Below are positions 26,513 to 35,310 of a stretch of DNA of 64,000 nucleotides, in pieces. The stretch covers positions 496,001 to 560,000 of the forward strand of contig CALNYS010000005.1 of NCBI GenBank assembly GCA_942490855.1, given 5' to 3'. The stretch comes from CALNYS01 sp942490855. GTDB taxonomy: Bacteria > Planctomycetota > Phycisphaerae > Phycisphaerales > UBA1924. Position numbers and translations under genes: made by a program. Position 1 is the first letter of the stretch, and every line of letters begins with the position of its first letter. The notes under the pieces were generated by a model. That model saw nothing but the letters and a program-made list of their open reading frames with translations, made no database searches and was not told where the DNA came from.

Positions 26513-26965
26513 CTACCCGATCAGGCGCAGCGCGGTGGACATCATCGACTTGCTCGCGTCCGCGGCAGCGATGTTCGCTTCGTAGGACCGCAGCGCCTCC
26601 AGCGCGTTGACCATCTCGATCTCGCGATCGACGTTCGGATAATACACGTACCCCGCCTTGACGCCCTTGGACGGGTCGTCCTCCGTCGCGGCAGCCGGGT
26701 GCGTCGGGTTCCAGACCGCGCGAAAGGGAGCCGTGTCGAGGGCCACCTCCGCCACGCGCACGCCCGGGCGCCCGTCCGTCGAGCCGGGGCGCCCGCCGGG
26801 AGCCCGCCCGCCAGCCGAGAAGAGCGCGATCCGACGCTGATACGGGTTCGCTTCCCCGTTCGCGTCCAGCACCGCGTCCGAGTTCGCGATGTTCGCGGAG
26901 ATGATGTTCAGCCGGGTGCGCTGGGCCTCGAGGCCGGACACCGAGATATCAAGTGCGCCGTACAT
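26513..26965 (-). CDS. flgC: Flagellar proximal rod protein FlgC
   Basis: 150 residues. N-terminal ALDISVSGLEAQRTRLNIIS followed by ANIANSDAV and C-terminal NVDREIEMVNALEALRSYEA with NIAAADASKSMMSTALRLIG are the axial-protein ends; the conserved YVYYPNVD is also present. It forms the proximal rod with FlgB and FliE. Gap to flgB is 6 bp. Confidence 0.96.
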   Translation of the reverse strand: MYGALDISVSGLEAQRTRLNIISANIANSDAVLDANGEANPYQRRIALFSAGGRAPGGRPGSTDGRPGVRVAEVALDTAPFRAVWNPTHPAAATEDDPSKGVKAGYVYYPNVDREIEMVNALEALRSYEANIAAADASKSMMSTALRLIG

Positions 26966-26971
26966 CAGCGG

Positions 26972-27412
26972 TTACCTCGTCTCTTCCACCGCCGAGCGGA
27001 GCAGGCTCATCTTGGCCCGCAGCAGCTCGGTGGTCGTGGTGAACTCGGCCGTGTTCTCCTGGAGCTGCTGCATCAGCCGCTCGAGGCTCCGGTTGTTCCG
27101 GTCGTGGAACAGGATGTTGTCGCCGTGCCCGCTGGGCGTGATCTCCAGCTGCCCGCGCACGTTCTTGCGCAGCTCCCGCGTCTCGCTCCACTCAAGCTCG
27201 CCGCGATGCCCGCCCCAACGCTCCTGACGGGCCTCGACCGCTTTCGCCAGCGACTCGCGGAACCCGCCCACCGACACCTCCAGCGGCTGGAAGCCCGGCG
27301 TGTCGATGTTGGCGATGTTGTGCGCGATCACGCGCTGTCGTTGCGCACTAAAGCGCAAAGATTGCTCCAGCGCAGGGAGCTCGTCGGCCGTAACTAGGTC
27401 GCGGATGAACAT
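26972..27412 (-). CDS. flgB: Flagellar proximal rod protein FlgB
   Basis: 146 residues. The motif RQRVIAHNIANIDTPGFQPLE near residue 27 is the FlgB/rod signature, and the C-terminal NRSLERLMQQLQENTAEFTT then ELLRAKMSLLRSAV is the matching helix. It begins 55 bp after the sigma-54 activator gene. That gap holds no sigma-54 or sigma-28 site I can support, only a small CCCGC/GCGGG hairpin. Confidence 0.95.
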   Translation of the reverse strand: MFIRDLVTADELPALEQSLRFSAQRQRVIAHNIANIDTPGFQPLEVSVGGFRESLAKAVEARQERWGGHRGELEWSETRELRKNVRGQLEITPSGHGDNILFHDRNNRSLERLMQQLQENTAEFTTTTELLRAKMSLLRSAVEETR

Positions 27413-27467
27413 GCTGGTCTACGCCCCGCAAACAGCGGGCCGCGAATCCCCTCGCTTCCTGTGCCCC

Positions 27468-28946
27468 CTAGAGGGCCTCGCTCACGATCTGGGCGTCCTT
27501 CCACTTCCGAAGCTTGAGCCCCAGCGTCCGCACCCCGATCCCCAGCGCCTCGGCCGTCTTCTGGCGGTGCCCGTTGAACCGCTCGAGCGTCTCGATGATC
27601 GCCTGACGCTCGATGTCCTCCAGCGCCCGCAACCCCTGCCCCAGCACCGACGCCGGGGGCACCGTCGCCGTCGCGTGGATCTCAGGAGCCGACGTGCTGA
27701 TCTTCGCCTGCGCCCGACCCGGCGCCGGCCCGTGCAGCCACGGGTGCACCAGGTCCGACCCGATCGTGTCGCCCCGGCTCAGCACCACCGCGCGCTCGCA
27801 GATGTTCTGCAGCTCCCGCACGTTGCCCGGCCACTGGTACGTCCGCAGCAGCTGCACCGCCGAGTCCGCGATCTTCTTCTCCGGGAGCCCCTCGCGGGCG
27901 CACACCTTCTGGACGAAGTGCTCCGCCAGCGACTGCACGTCCTCGCTCCGCTCGCGCAAGGGGGGCACGTTCACGGGCAGCACGTTCAGACGGAAGTAGA
28001 GGTCCTGGCGGAACTCGCCCGACTCCACCGAGCGCGTCAGGTCGCGGTTGGTCGTCGCCAGCACCCGCACGTCCACGCCGATCGACACGCTCGAGCCCAC
28101 GCGCTCGAACACACGCTCCTGCAGCACGCGCAGCAGCTTCGCCTGGATCTGCGGCGAGATCTCGCTGATCTCATCAAGCAGCAGCGTCCCGCCATGCGCG
28201 AGCTCGAAGCGCCCCTTGCGCAGCTTCTCTGCGCCGGTGAACGCCCCCTTCTCGTGCCCGAACAGCTCCGACTCGAGCAGCGTCGAGGAGAGCGCCGCGC
28301 AGTTGAGCGCCATGAACGTCCCGCCCGAACGCGGGCTCAGCTCGTGGACCGCCCGCGCGACCACCTCCTTGCCCACGCCCGACTCGCCCTGGATCAGGAC
28401 CGTCCCCTGCGACCGCGCCACCGCCCCGACCTGCTCCTTCACGTCGAGCATCGCCGGCGAATCGCCCACCAGACGCCCGAGCCCCTCGCCCGGCCCCGGC
28501 GCGACCGCCGCGTCGGCGTCCCCGGAACGCGGCGCCGACGCCTCGGGCGCGCTGCGCCGCAGGATCTCGTTCTCGCGTTTGAGACGAGCGTGCTCCATCG
28601 CGCGTTTGACCGCGATGACCAGCTCGTCCCCCTTGAAGGGCTTGGTGAGGTAGGTGTACGCCCCGACGCTCATCGCCTGCACCGCCGTCTCGATGGTGCC
28701 GAACGCCGTCATCAGCACGACCGGCATGTCCTCGTCGATCTCCTTGATGCGCTCGAGGAGCTCGAGCCCGGTCATCCCGGGCATCTTGAGGTCCGTCACC
28801 ACCGCGTCGGGTCGCTTGCGCGCGATCACCTCCAGCGCCGCCTCGCCGCCGGGCGCCGCCAGCACCGTGTGACCCGCCCGCTGGAGCGTGACGCCCACGC
28901 TGTCGCGGAGCATCTCTTTGTCGTCGACCACAAGCACGTTGCCCAT
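27468..28946 (-). CDS. Sigma-54-dependent response regulator (NtrC/FlgR-type)
   Basis: 492 residues from the ATG of MGNVLVVDDKEML (the TGATG junction with the kinase gene; an adjacent GTG is one codon upstream). The receiver domain has VVDDKE and the phospho-acceptor Asp in VVTDLKMPGMTG. The AAA+ domain has Walker A GESGVGKE, the sigma-54 contact loop GAFTGA (EKGAFTGAEK) and Walker B GGTLLLDEIS. The C-terminal Fis-type HTH is KTAEALGIGVRTLGLKLRKW. Position directly before flgB suggests FlgR/FleR-like control of flagellar genes; its targets cannot be seen here. Confidence 0.93.
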   Translation of the reverse strand: MGNVLVVDDKEMLRDSVGVTLQRAGHTVLAAPGGEAALEVIARKRPDAVVTDLKMPGMTGLELLERIKEIDEDMPVVLMTAFGTIETAVQAMSVGAYTYLTKPFKGDELVIAVKRAMEHARLKRENEILRRSAPEASAPRSGDADAAVAPGPGEGLGRLVGDSPAMLDVKEQVGAVARSQGTVLIQGESGVGKEVVARAVHELSPRSGGTFMALNCAALSSTLLESELFGHEKGAFTGAEKLRKGRFELAHGGTLLLDEISEISPQIQAKLLRVLQERVFERVGSSVSIGVDVRVLATTNRDLTRSVESGEFRQDLYFRLNVLPVNVPPLRERSEDVQSLAEHFVQKVCAREGLPEKKIADSAVQLLRTYQWPGNVRELQNICERAVVLSRGDTIGSDLVHPWLHGPAPGRAQAKISTSAPEIHATATVPPASVLGQGLRALEDIERQAIIETLERFNGHRQKTAEALGIGVRTLGLKLRKWKDAQIVSEAL

Positions 28947-29902
28947 CACTCGTTCTCCGGGAGGTCGTCGCGCCCAACGGGCGCCTCTATCGGTTCGGTC
29001 GTTGGTTCGAGCGCCTGCTCGGCGTCGAGAGGAAGCAGCAGCGCCACCCGCGCGCCGCCGAGCGGGGAACGCCCCACCTCGACCGCCCCGCCGTGCGCAT
29101 CGATGATCCGGTGCACGATCGCCAGCCCCAGCCCCGTGCCGGCCGCGCGCGTCGTGAAGAATGGATTGAACATCCGCGGCAGCACGTCGTCGGGGATCCC
29201 CGCCCCGGAGTCCTCGACCGCCAGCGTCGCGCAGTGCGCCCGCCCGCCGTCAACCCCGAGACGCGTCCCGCGGGACGCCGACAACCGCACCCGGCGCGGG
29301 CGCTCCGCGTCGCCCACCGCCTCCGCCGCGTTCCGCAATAAATTCACCAGCGCCCGGCGCAGCGGGTCCGCGTCGCACGGGACCTCGAGCCCCTCCGCGA
29401 CCTCGCACTCGAACTCCGCGCCCGCGTCGAGCAGCTCGCGCCGCGCCTCGTCGCCCGCGCCAAGCAGCAGCGCTTCCGCGTCAACCGGGGACGCACCGGC
29501 GCGCATCTCACGCGAGAAATCGAGCACGTCCCCCACCACGCGGTTCAGCCCCGTCACCGCGCTGACGATCTTCCCCGCAAGCCCCCGCGACTCGCTGTCA
29601 ACAAGATCGTCCTCCAGCGCTTCGGCGTACAGCGAGATCGAACCCAGCGGGTTGCGGATCTCGTGCGCGATGCCGGCGGCCATCTCTCCAAGGGCCGCCA
29701 GCTCGCGCGAACGCCGAAGACGCCGGTTCGCTTCCGTCAGCTCGTCCTGCAACCGCGCCACTTCAGAACGCAGCGTCTCCTGCGTCGATTGCAGCTTCGA
29801 CGTCACGTCGTTGAACGCGCGCAGCAACTCCGCCAGGTCGCCGGCGCCGAGCGACGACGCCGCAGCGGGCGTGATCTCGATCGCGGGGGCCGCGCTCGTC
29901 AC
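28946..29902 (-). CDS. Soluble sensor histidine kinase (FlgS-like)
   Basis: 318 residues from a GTG, 3 bp after the flgN-like gene. There is no membrane segment or signal peptide, so it is cytoplasmic. A coiled coil (residues 25-70) leads to the H box MAAGIAHEIRNPLGSISLY; the N box (RALVNLLRNAAEAV) and G boxes (AVEDSGAGIP, GTGLGLAIVHRIIDAHGG) are intact. It is the likely partner of the adjacent sigma-54 activator. A soluble kinase beside flgB resembles the FlgS-FlgR pair that senses basal body or export-gate assembly; that parallel is inference. Confidence 0.9.
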   Translation of the reverse strand: MTSAAPAIEITPAAASSLGAGDLAELLRAFNDVTSKLQSTQETLRSEVARLQDELTEANRRLRRSRELAALGEMAAGIAHEIRNPLGSISLYAEALEDDLVDSESRGLAGKIVSAVTGLNRVVGDVLDFSREMRAGASPVDAEALLLGAGDEARRELLDAGAEFECEVAEGLEVPCDADPLRRALVNLLRNAAEAVGDAERPRRVRLSASRGTRLGVDGGRAHCATLAVEDSGAGIPDDVLPRMFNPFFTTRAAGTGLGLAIVHRIIDAHGGAVEVGRSPLGGARVALLLPLDAEQALEPTTEPIEAPVGRDDLPENE

Positions 29903-29905
29903 GCC

Positions 29906-30394
29906 TCAGCCCTCCCGGTCCTGGAACCGCGGGCCGCCCCGGGCGCTCCCGCCGTACGCGCTGATCGCCCCGCGGCTCTTGGCAACCCCCGCCAGACGAC
30001 CCGCCAGGTCGTCCCGCGAACTCTCCATGCGCCGACGGTCCTCGGCGTCGCGTTCCGCGATCGAGCGCATCAGCCCGGTCAGCTCGACGATCGTGCCGCG
30101 CACCCGCGCGATCACCGACTCGTCCGCCAACCCAGGGCCCGCCGACCACTTCTCGCGCAGCGGGCGCGCTTCCTCAGCGGTCGAGCGCAGGCGATCGATC
30201 AGCCCCTGACGCTGCCCCAGCACGCCGAGCAGCGCGTCAGGGTCGTTCCGCCCGATGCAATCGCGCTGCGACTGCGCCAGGCGCGTGAGTTCGTTGCACA
30301 GCTCAATCTGCTGGGTGAGCAGACGCTCAAACCGGGCGATCCATGCGTGATCGCCCGCGGCGGCCTGCCCCATCGTGTTGGGTATCGCGGTCAT
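29906..30394 (-). CDS. FlgN-like export chaperone (tentative)
   Basis: 162 residues. Mostly helical with the pattern WIARFERLLTQQIELCNELT followed by RLAQSQRDCIGRNDPDALLG and VLGQRQGLIDRL, which resembles the FlgN/DUF2383 chaperone fold (EQL...L..LA..Q...I...D...L..L...RQ.LI..L). FlgN escorts FlgK and FlgL, which are not in the window. Gap of 3 bp to the kinase gene and 36 bp to the TPR gene upstream. Arg/Gly-rich C-terminus is not typical. Confidence 0.6.
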   Translation of the reverse strand: MTAIPNTMGQAAAGDHAWIARFERLLTQQIELCNELTRLAQSQRDCIGRNDPDALLGVLGQRQGLIDRLRSTAEEARPLREKWSAGPGLADESVIARVRGTIVELTGLMRSIAERDAEDRRRMESSRDDLAGRLAGVAKSRGAISAYGGSARGGPRFQDREG

Positions 30395-30430
30395 CCTGAC
30401 CTTTCCCCGTTCCTCCCGCCTCCTGCGGGA

Positions 30431-32899
30431 TCAGTCGTTCTCTGCCTCCGCGACCGCGTCGATCGCGGCCGAAGCGTCCAACCATCGCTCCCAGTGACGG
30501 CGCGTCATCGGGAGATCCGGGGCGTCGAGGGCCTCCGGGGGCAGTTCCCGCAAGCGCCGACGGGCCCGTTCGTTGGCCGTCCTCGCTTCCTGCCATCGGC
30601 TCAGCTCCACATAGCAGTTGACGATTTGCACCATCGCCACCAGCGACGAGGGGTCGCCCGCGTACCGCTGGGCCGCCGCGTCGTAGTGCTGGATCGCCGT
30701 GTCGTACTCGCCGAGGTCGTAGGCGCAGTCGGCCCGGTAGAAATGCGCGTTCCGCAGCAGCATCTCCTGGAAATCGTCCCGCCGGCGCGCGTCGATCGCG
30801 TCCAGCGTCGAGCGGACCGACTCGTAGTGCTCGAGCGCCTCGCTCAGACGCTCCTCGCGCCGCGCCTCGAGGTCACGCCGACGCCCCGCCGGCATCGACT
30901 CCCGCGCCAGCTCGTCGCCGACCTCTTCCCCAGACAGACGCAGCGCGTCGCCCAGCTGGAACTCCAGCAGCGTCGCCTCGTGGTCCGTCGGGTACCGCTC
31001 GAGCGCCTCGCCCAGCTTCGCCGCCGCCTCCGTGTACCGCCCGGCGCCCAGATGAATCCGCCCCAGCTGCACCAGCGCGTCGCGGAACTCCACCGCGTCG
31101 GGCGCCAGGTCGCCGCTCGAAAGAATCCGCTCAAGAAGCCCGCGGGCCTCGGTGTCGTTATCCGGGTCGTTGTCCAGCGCCCGGCACTGCGCCAGACGCA
31201 CGTACGCCGCCGACGCCTCCGTCGAGTGCGGGTGCTCGTCGAGCAACTCGCGGTACAACTCCGACGCCATGTCGTACTCCGACCGCGACTGGTGGGCGCC
31301 GGCCAGCCGGTAGAGCGCCGTCGGCAAGCGGGGATCGTCGTCGGACCCGCCCGCGTACTCGCTGAACACCTCGATCGTCCGGCTCGTCTCGCCCCCGAGG
31401 TCGTACGAATCCCCCGCCATCCACAGCGAATCCGTAAACGCGAGATCGTCAGAAAGCACCGTGAGCCGCGCGTGACGCAGGTAGTTCTCCCCGGCGTCCA
31501 GATAGTTCGCACGGATCTCCGCGCGCGTCACCGGGTCGATCTCCGCGATCTCCACCGGACGCGACGGGTCCGCCCCCGCGCCCGCGACCAGCTGCTCCGC
31601 CCGGCTCCGGTGCGCCTCGGCCCGCGCCAGCACGATCGCCGCCGGCGTCACGTCGTCGTCAAAGAGGCGGTCCGCCAAACGAACAAACTCGATCGCTGAT
31701 TCGTGGTCCTCCGCCGCCGAGCGCGCGTAGCGCTGCGTCAGCAGGCTCTCGGCGATCCGCTCCGCCGACAGCGTGCTCTCCTCGGGGCGGTGCAGGTACT
31801 CCTCGACCAACCGCTCGTACATCGCGAGCGATTGCTCCGTGTCCCCCAGCTCCGCGTCAACCTCCGCGACGCCCATCAGCGCGCGCATCATCGAGTCCGA
31901 CTGCGGGTGCTCCTCGACCGAGCGCCAGAACAGATCCCGCGCCTCGGGCAGGTCCCCGTTCATCTGCGCGATCTCCCCGCCGATCGCCATCAGCAGCCCG
32001 CGTCGCGGATCGTGCTCGGGCAGCAACCGGTCGGCGCGCGTGATCTGCTCGCTCGCCTCGGGCAAGCGCCCCAGCTCGTGGTACGTCCGCGCCAACAGCA
32101 GGTACAGCGACCCGACGTCCGACGAATCCGGACGCTCCAGCCGGTGCACCGCGCGCAGCAGACCCTCCAGCGCCTCCTCCGGGTACCCCGCGTCGATCCG
32201 CAGCTCCGCCTGGCGGGCCAGCGCCCACACCCGGTCGTCCGCGTCCAGCGCCGAGTCCGCCGCCATCGTAGAAAGCATCTCCAGCGCCTTGACCCGACCC
32301 GGCACGCCGCGGAGCAGGTGCCCCTCGATCAGCCGCTTCTCGAGCCCGCGCCGCGTCTCCACGTGCGTCTCGGGCAGCCCGCGCACCCGATGGTCCGCCT
32401 CGTCGAGACGCCCCAGCGAGATCAGCGCCCCGGCCATCCGCCCCTCGCGGTCAGGCCCCAGCTCCGCCAGCAACCGCTCAGCAGCAAGGTATTCGTTCAC
32501 CACGAGCTGATTGTTCTCGCGGTTGTTGATCATCCGGTCGCTCTGCCCGAGCGACACCGCGTCGCCCCGCAGCATGTGGAACCGCTGGCGGATCGTCGGC
32601 GTCACGTCCGGGTCGTCGAGCCTCGGCAGCACCGTCCCGTTGAGCACGCCCAGCGCGTCGTCGAACTCGTTCCGCTGGATCAGCACCCCGACGTCGTCGA
32701 GCACCCCCGCGAAATCGTCCTGACGCTCAACGCCGCTCGACGCCAGGATCCCCGCGCCGATCAGCACCACCCCCGCCAGCAGCGTGGGGATCTGCCACAT
32801 ATCGCGCAGCCCGCGCGAAGGCTCCCGCGCCGCCCGCGCGTCCTCGCCGACACCCTCTGCAGGGTCCCCGCTGTTCTGTTCCTGGACCTCGTCGGGCAT
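30431..32899 (-). CDS. Membrane-anchored TPR-repeat protein
   Basis: 822 residues from the ATG of MPDEVQEQN, with GGGAG 7 nt upstream (a GTG frame 24 nt further up is rejected). After a charged 35-residue cytoplasmic tail there is one membrane segment (IPTLLAGVVLIGAGILASSG); the rest is a chain of TPR-like helical pairs, for example YLLLARTYHELGRLPEASEQ, ALYRLAGAHQSRSEYDMASE and FYRADCAYDLGEYDTAIQHY. This suggests a periplasmic scaffold. It lies 36 bp ahead of the flgN-like gene, so it may be co-transcribed with the flagellar cluster. I do not recognise a specific family. Confidence 0.75.
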   Translation of the reverse strand: MPDEVQEQNSGDPAEGVGEDARAAREPSRGLRDMWQIPTLLAGVVLIGAGILASSGVERQDDFAGVLDDVGVLIQRNEFDDALGVLNGTVLPRLDDPDVTPTIRQRFHMLRGDAVSLGQSDRMINNRENNQLVVNEYLAAERLLAELGPDREGRMAGALISLGRLDEADHRVRGLPETHVETRRGLEKRLIEGHLLRGVPGRVKALEMLSTMAADSALDADDRVWALARQAELRIDAGYPEEALEGLLRAVHRLERPDSSDVGSLYLLLARTYHELGRLPEASEQITRADRLLPEHDPRRGLLMAIGGEIAQMNGDLPEARDLFWRSVEEHPQSDSMMRALMGVAEVDAELGDTEQSLAMYERLVEEYLHRPEESTLSAERIAESLLTQRYARSAAEDHESAIEFVRLADRLFDDDVTPAAIVLARAEAHRSRAEQLVAGAGADPSRPVEIAEIDPVTRAEIRANYLDAGENYLRHARLTVLSDDLAFTDSLWMAGDSYDLGGETSRTIEVFSEYAGGSDDDPRLPTALYRLAGAHQSRSEYDMASELYRELLDEHPHSTEASAAYVRLAQCRALDNDPDNDTEARGLLERILSSGDLAPDAVEFRDALVQLGRIHLGAGRYTEAAAKLGEALERYPTDHEATLLEFQLGDALRLSGEEVGDELARESMPAGRRRDLEARREERLSEALEHYESVRSTLDAIDARRRDDFQEMLLRNAHFYRADCAYDLGEYDTAIQHYDAAAQRYAGDPSSLVAMVQIVNCYVELSRWQEARTANERARRRLRELPPEALDAPDLPMTRRHWERWLDASAAIDAVAEAEND

Positions 32900-32980
32900 C
32901 GACGCCGCTCCCGGCGCGACCACCGCGCCCTCAGACCCGCTTATCGGGCCAGGACGCGCAACTCCTGCACAACGCCCGCC

Positions 32981-34444
32981 TCACTCCTCTTCGGGGGGCT
33001 CCACCGCCGCACGAGACACCACCAGCGTCCCCGACACCTGATCCGCCGGGTGCCGACGCCACGGGTCCAGCATCAGCAGCATCGTCAGCGGCGGGAACAC
33101 CGCCTTAAACAGATTCCGCATCGCCGCCTGCTTCAATCGCAAGCCCGGGCGACCCGACGCGTCCACCGTTCGGCAGCCCGTCAGCCGCTTGCCCAGCGTC
33201 CGACCGCCCAGCCAGTCGCCCAGCGTCGAATGCGCGAAGTACACCGCCGCGGTCAGGAAAATCGGGTTCAGCCCAGCCGATTCCTCGATCGCCAGCCCCG
33301 GCGACAGCGCCGCCCACACCGGGACGTCCCACACCAGCGACGACACCGCCGCCGCGGGCAGCGCATCGATGAGCGCCGCGAAAAACCGCGTCGTCGGCTC
33401 CGCCAGCGCCGTCCCCTCGGGCAGCTCAGGCTCCTTCTGAAGATCCCCCTCAGGACGCAGCAGGAACAGGATCACGATCAGCAGCACGCTCCCCGCGACC
33501 AGCGCGATGAACTGCACGTCCTGCTGGTTCAGCGGCCCCGGCGGCCCCACGAATCCCTCGTACAACGCATCGCCCGTGATCGCCGACACCCCCGCCGAAC
33601 GCAGCCGCAGCGGGTCCTCAGCGTCAAACCAGTACGCGACGACCGTCTCGCCCAGCCCCACCGCCGCGTGCCGCTCGGGCACGCCCGGGATCTGAGCGAG
33701 CGTAAATGCCCGCCCGCTCTGAAGCAGCGTCAGCCCGAGCCCCCGCTCCTCGCTCCACCGCGCCGCGACCAGTTGCCCCCCCGACGTGATCAGCTCGGCC
33801 CCCGCGGTCTCGCCCAGCGCCAGCAGACGCCAGCCGCTCGGGCTGTCCCACACCCACGATCCGCTCTCCGACGCGAGCACCGCGCCGCCCGGCGCCGCGC
33901 TAAACGTCCACGCAATCTCCGGGTCGAGCCCCGCCGGCAGATCGCGCTCGCCCCACTCGCCCGCGCTGAGCACGAGCAGGCGACCCGCACCGCGGTCGCT
34001 CGTCGGACGCAGCAGCACCGCCACGCCCTCGGGCGTCGCCGCCGCGCCGACCAACACGCCCGACCCCGTCAGCGCCGCCTCGGCGCGCCCGCGCCCGACC
34101 GGGCGGTAGCGGTACAGACCGCCCGCCCCCCGCGCGCCGACGCTGACCGAGCGCACCCGGCGCACCGACCCGCCATCGGGGGTCGCCTGCGCCGGGAAGA
34201 TCATCACGAGGCGCTCGCCGTCTACCACCAGCGCAAGCGGCCCCTCGGGCAGGGTCATCACCCGAGAGAGCGAACCCTCCGGCGCGTCCACCGCCACGTG
34301 GTACAGCTGGAACGAACCATCGTCGCGCCACGCCTGCTCGACCGCCAGCCACGCGTGGTCGCCCCCGCCCGCCCCGTCGAGCCGCCCCGACGCGAGCGCC
34401 GCGCACGCCGCCGCGAAGACGAAGAAAAACGCCGCGATCCTCAC
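32981..34444 (-). CDS. Secreted beta-propeller-like domain fused to an RDD membrane domain
   Basis: 487 residues from a GTG overlapping the upstream lipoprotein stop (GTGA); this start places the signal sequence RIAAFFFVFAAACAALASG exactly at the N-terminus, unlike a GTG 8 codons further up. Residues 20-310 are strand-rich with blade-like repeats (LLRPTSDRGAGRLLVLSAGEW, ASESGSWVWDSPSGWRLLAL). A membrane helix near 320 (FIALVAGSVLLIVILFLLR) leads to an RDD domain with TRFFAALIDALPAAAVSSLV, GGRTLGKRLTGCRTVDASG and MLMLDPWRRHPADQVSGTLV. The function is unknown; the fusion is unusual. Confidence 0.7.
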   Translation of the reverse strand: MRIAAFFFVFAAACAALASGRLDGAGGGDHAWLAVEQAWRDDGSFQLYHVAVDAPEGSLSRVMTLPEGPLALVVDGERLVMIFPAQATPDGGSVRRVRSVSVGARGAGGLYRYRPVGRGRAEAALTGSGVLVGAAATPEGVAVLLRPTSDRGAGRLLVLSAGEWGERDLPAGLDPEIAWTFSAAPGGAVLASESGSWVWDSPSGWRLLALGETAGAELITSGGQLVAARWSEERGLGLTLLQSGRAFTLAQIPGVPERHAAVGLGETVVAYWFDAEDPLRLRSAGVSAITGDALYEGFVGPPGPLNQQDVQFIALVAGSVLLIVILFLLRPEGDLQKEPELPEGTALAEPTTRFFAALIDALPAAAVSSLVWDVPVWAALSPGLAIEESAGLNPIFLTAAVYFAHSTLGDWLGGRTLGKRLTGCRTVDASGRPGLRLKQAAMRNLFKAVFPPLTMLLMLDPWRRHPADQVSGTLVVSRAAVEPPEEE

Positions 34445-35310
34445 GGGGCTGCCGCAGACGTCTCGCACGCCTCGTCGAGCACCACGACGCGCGACGGGCG
34501 GTGCGCGCCGACGAGCTCCTCGAAATCAAACACGAACGACTCGAGCCGCCCGGGGCGCGAGCCATCGTTGAGGTCGCTCAGGAACAGCACCAGCTCCGCC
34601 CCCGTCTCGCGCACCGTCACGCTCACGCGCGACGCCGCGCGCGGGTCCACCCCGCCCTCCGACGGAACGTCCACGCGCTCGTACTCCGTCAGCACCGACT
34701 CGACCGCCGGCTCCGACGCTCCGGGGAGCCACAGCTCCACCCGCGCCGGGCGCATCGTCTCCGGGTCGAAATACATCCGCCGCGCCCCCGCGCGGGCCGG
34801 GACGTCCACCACCACACGACCGCCGGGGCCCAGGACCGGGGCGACCGCCGATCGCGCCGGGAGCGCCGTCACCCCCAGCAGATCGAGCAGGTCCAGCGGG
34901 TGCACCGGGATCGGCGACTCGCCCACGCACGGCTTCATCGCGTTCGCGTGGCGCGCCACCGCCGCCGCGGAGTTGTCCCCGAGCTCGAACCACCAGAACC
35001 GCTCGCTGTCAGACCCCAGCCAGAAGATCACCTCGCCAAGCTTGCCCACGCTCAGCGCCAGCCGGTCGGGCTGGAGCACCTGGAGGTGCCCCTCCCCCTG
35101 CTCGCGCCGCGTGCGCCCCTCGCTGTCCGTGTAGCGCAGCTGCACCGCCGCGCGCGCCCACACGCGCGAAAGACGATCCACCCGCGCGTTGTGCGCGCTC
35201 GCGATGTCCTCGTACGCCGGGATCGCCCGCGCCCGAGGCGCCACCGTCCGCGCCCCGCCGCACCCGCTGAGCACGAGCGCGACCAGCGCCAGCGCCGACG
35301 CGAGCCGCAT
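34441..35310 (-). CDS. LolA-like lipoprotein
   Basis: 289 residues from ATG 35310 (a GTG immediately upstream is the alternative, both overlapping the previous stop). The lipobox LSGC puts the lipid-modified cysteine at residue 17. The region ARAAVQLRYTDSEGRTRREQ followed by GHLQVLQPDRLALSVGKLGE and WFELGD has the strand pattern of LolA/LppX/DUF4292-type folds that bind lipids. The remainder (PVHPLDLLDLLGVTALP, MRPARVELWLPG, VLTEYERVDV) fits the same fold. Function is inferred from fold only. Confidence 0.65.
   Translation of the reverse strand: MRLASALALVALVLSGCGGARTVAPRARAIPAYEDIASAHNARVDRLSRVWARAAVQLRYTDSEGRTRREQGEGHLQVLQPDRLALSVGKLGEVIFWLGSDSERFWWFELGDNSAAAVARHANAMKPCVGESPIPVHPLDLLDLLGVTALPARSAVAPVLGPGGRVVVDVPARAGARRMYFDPETMRPARVELWLPGASEPAVESVLTEYERVDVPSEGGVDPRAASRVSVTVRETGAELVLFLSDLNDGSRPGRLESFVFDFEELVGAHRPSRVVVLDEACETSAAAP

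Noticed and set aside
27413..27467. GGGCACAGGAAGC ahead of flgB as a sigma-54 promoter
   Set aside because: The -24 part is similar but the GC of the -12 element is at the wrong spacing.
27300..30209. Very long plus-strand open frame opposite flgB and the two-component genes
   Set aside because: Composition is dominated by Arg, His, Leu and Pro, as in frames opposite high-GC genes; the minus-strand genes are clearly real.
31703..35134. 1143-codon plus-strand open frame opposite the TPR, RDD and lipoprotein genes
   Set aside because: Arg/His/Gln-rich complement of real genes, with no recognisable domain or ribosome-binding site.
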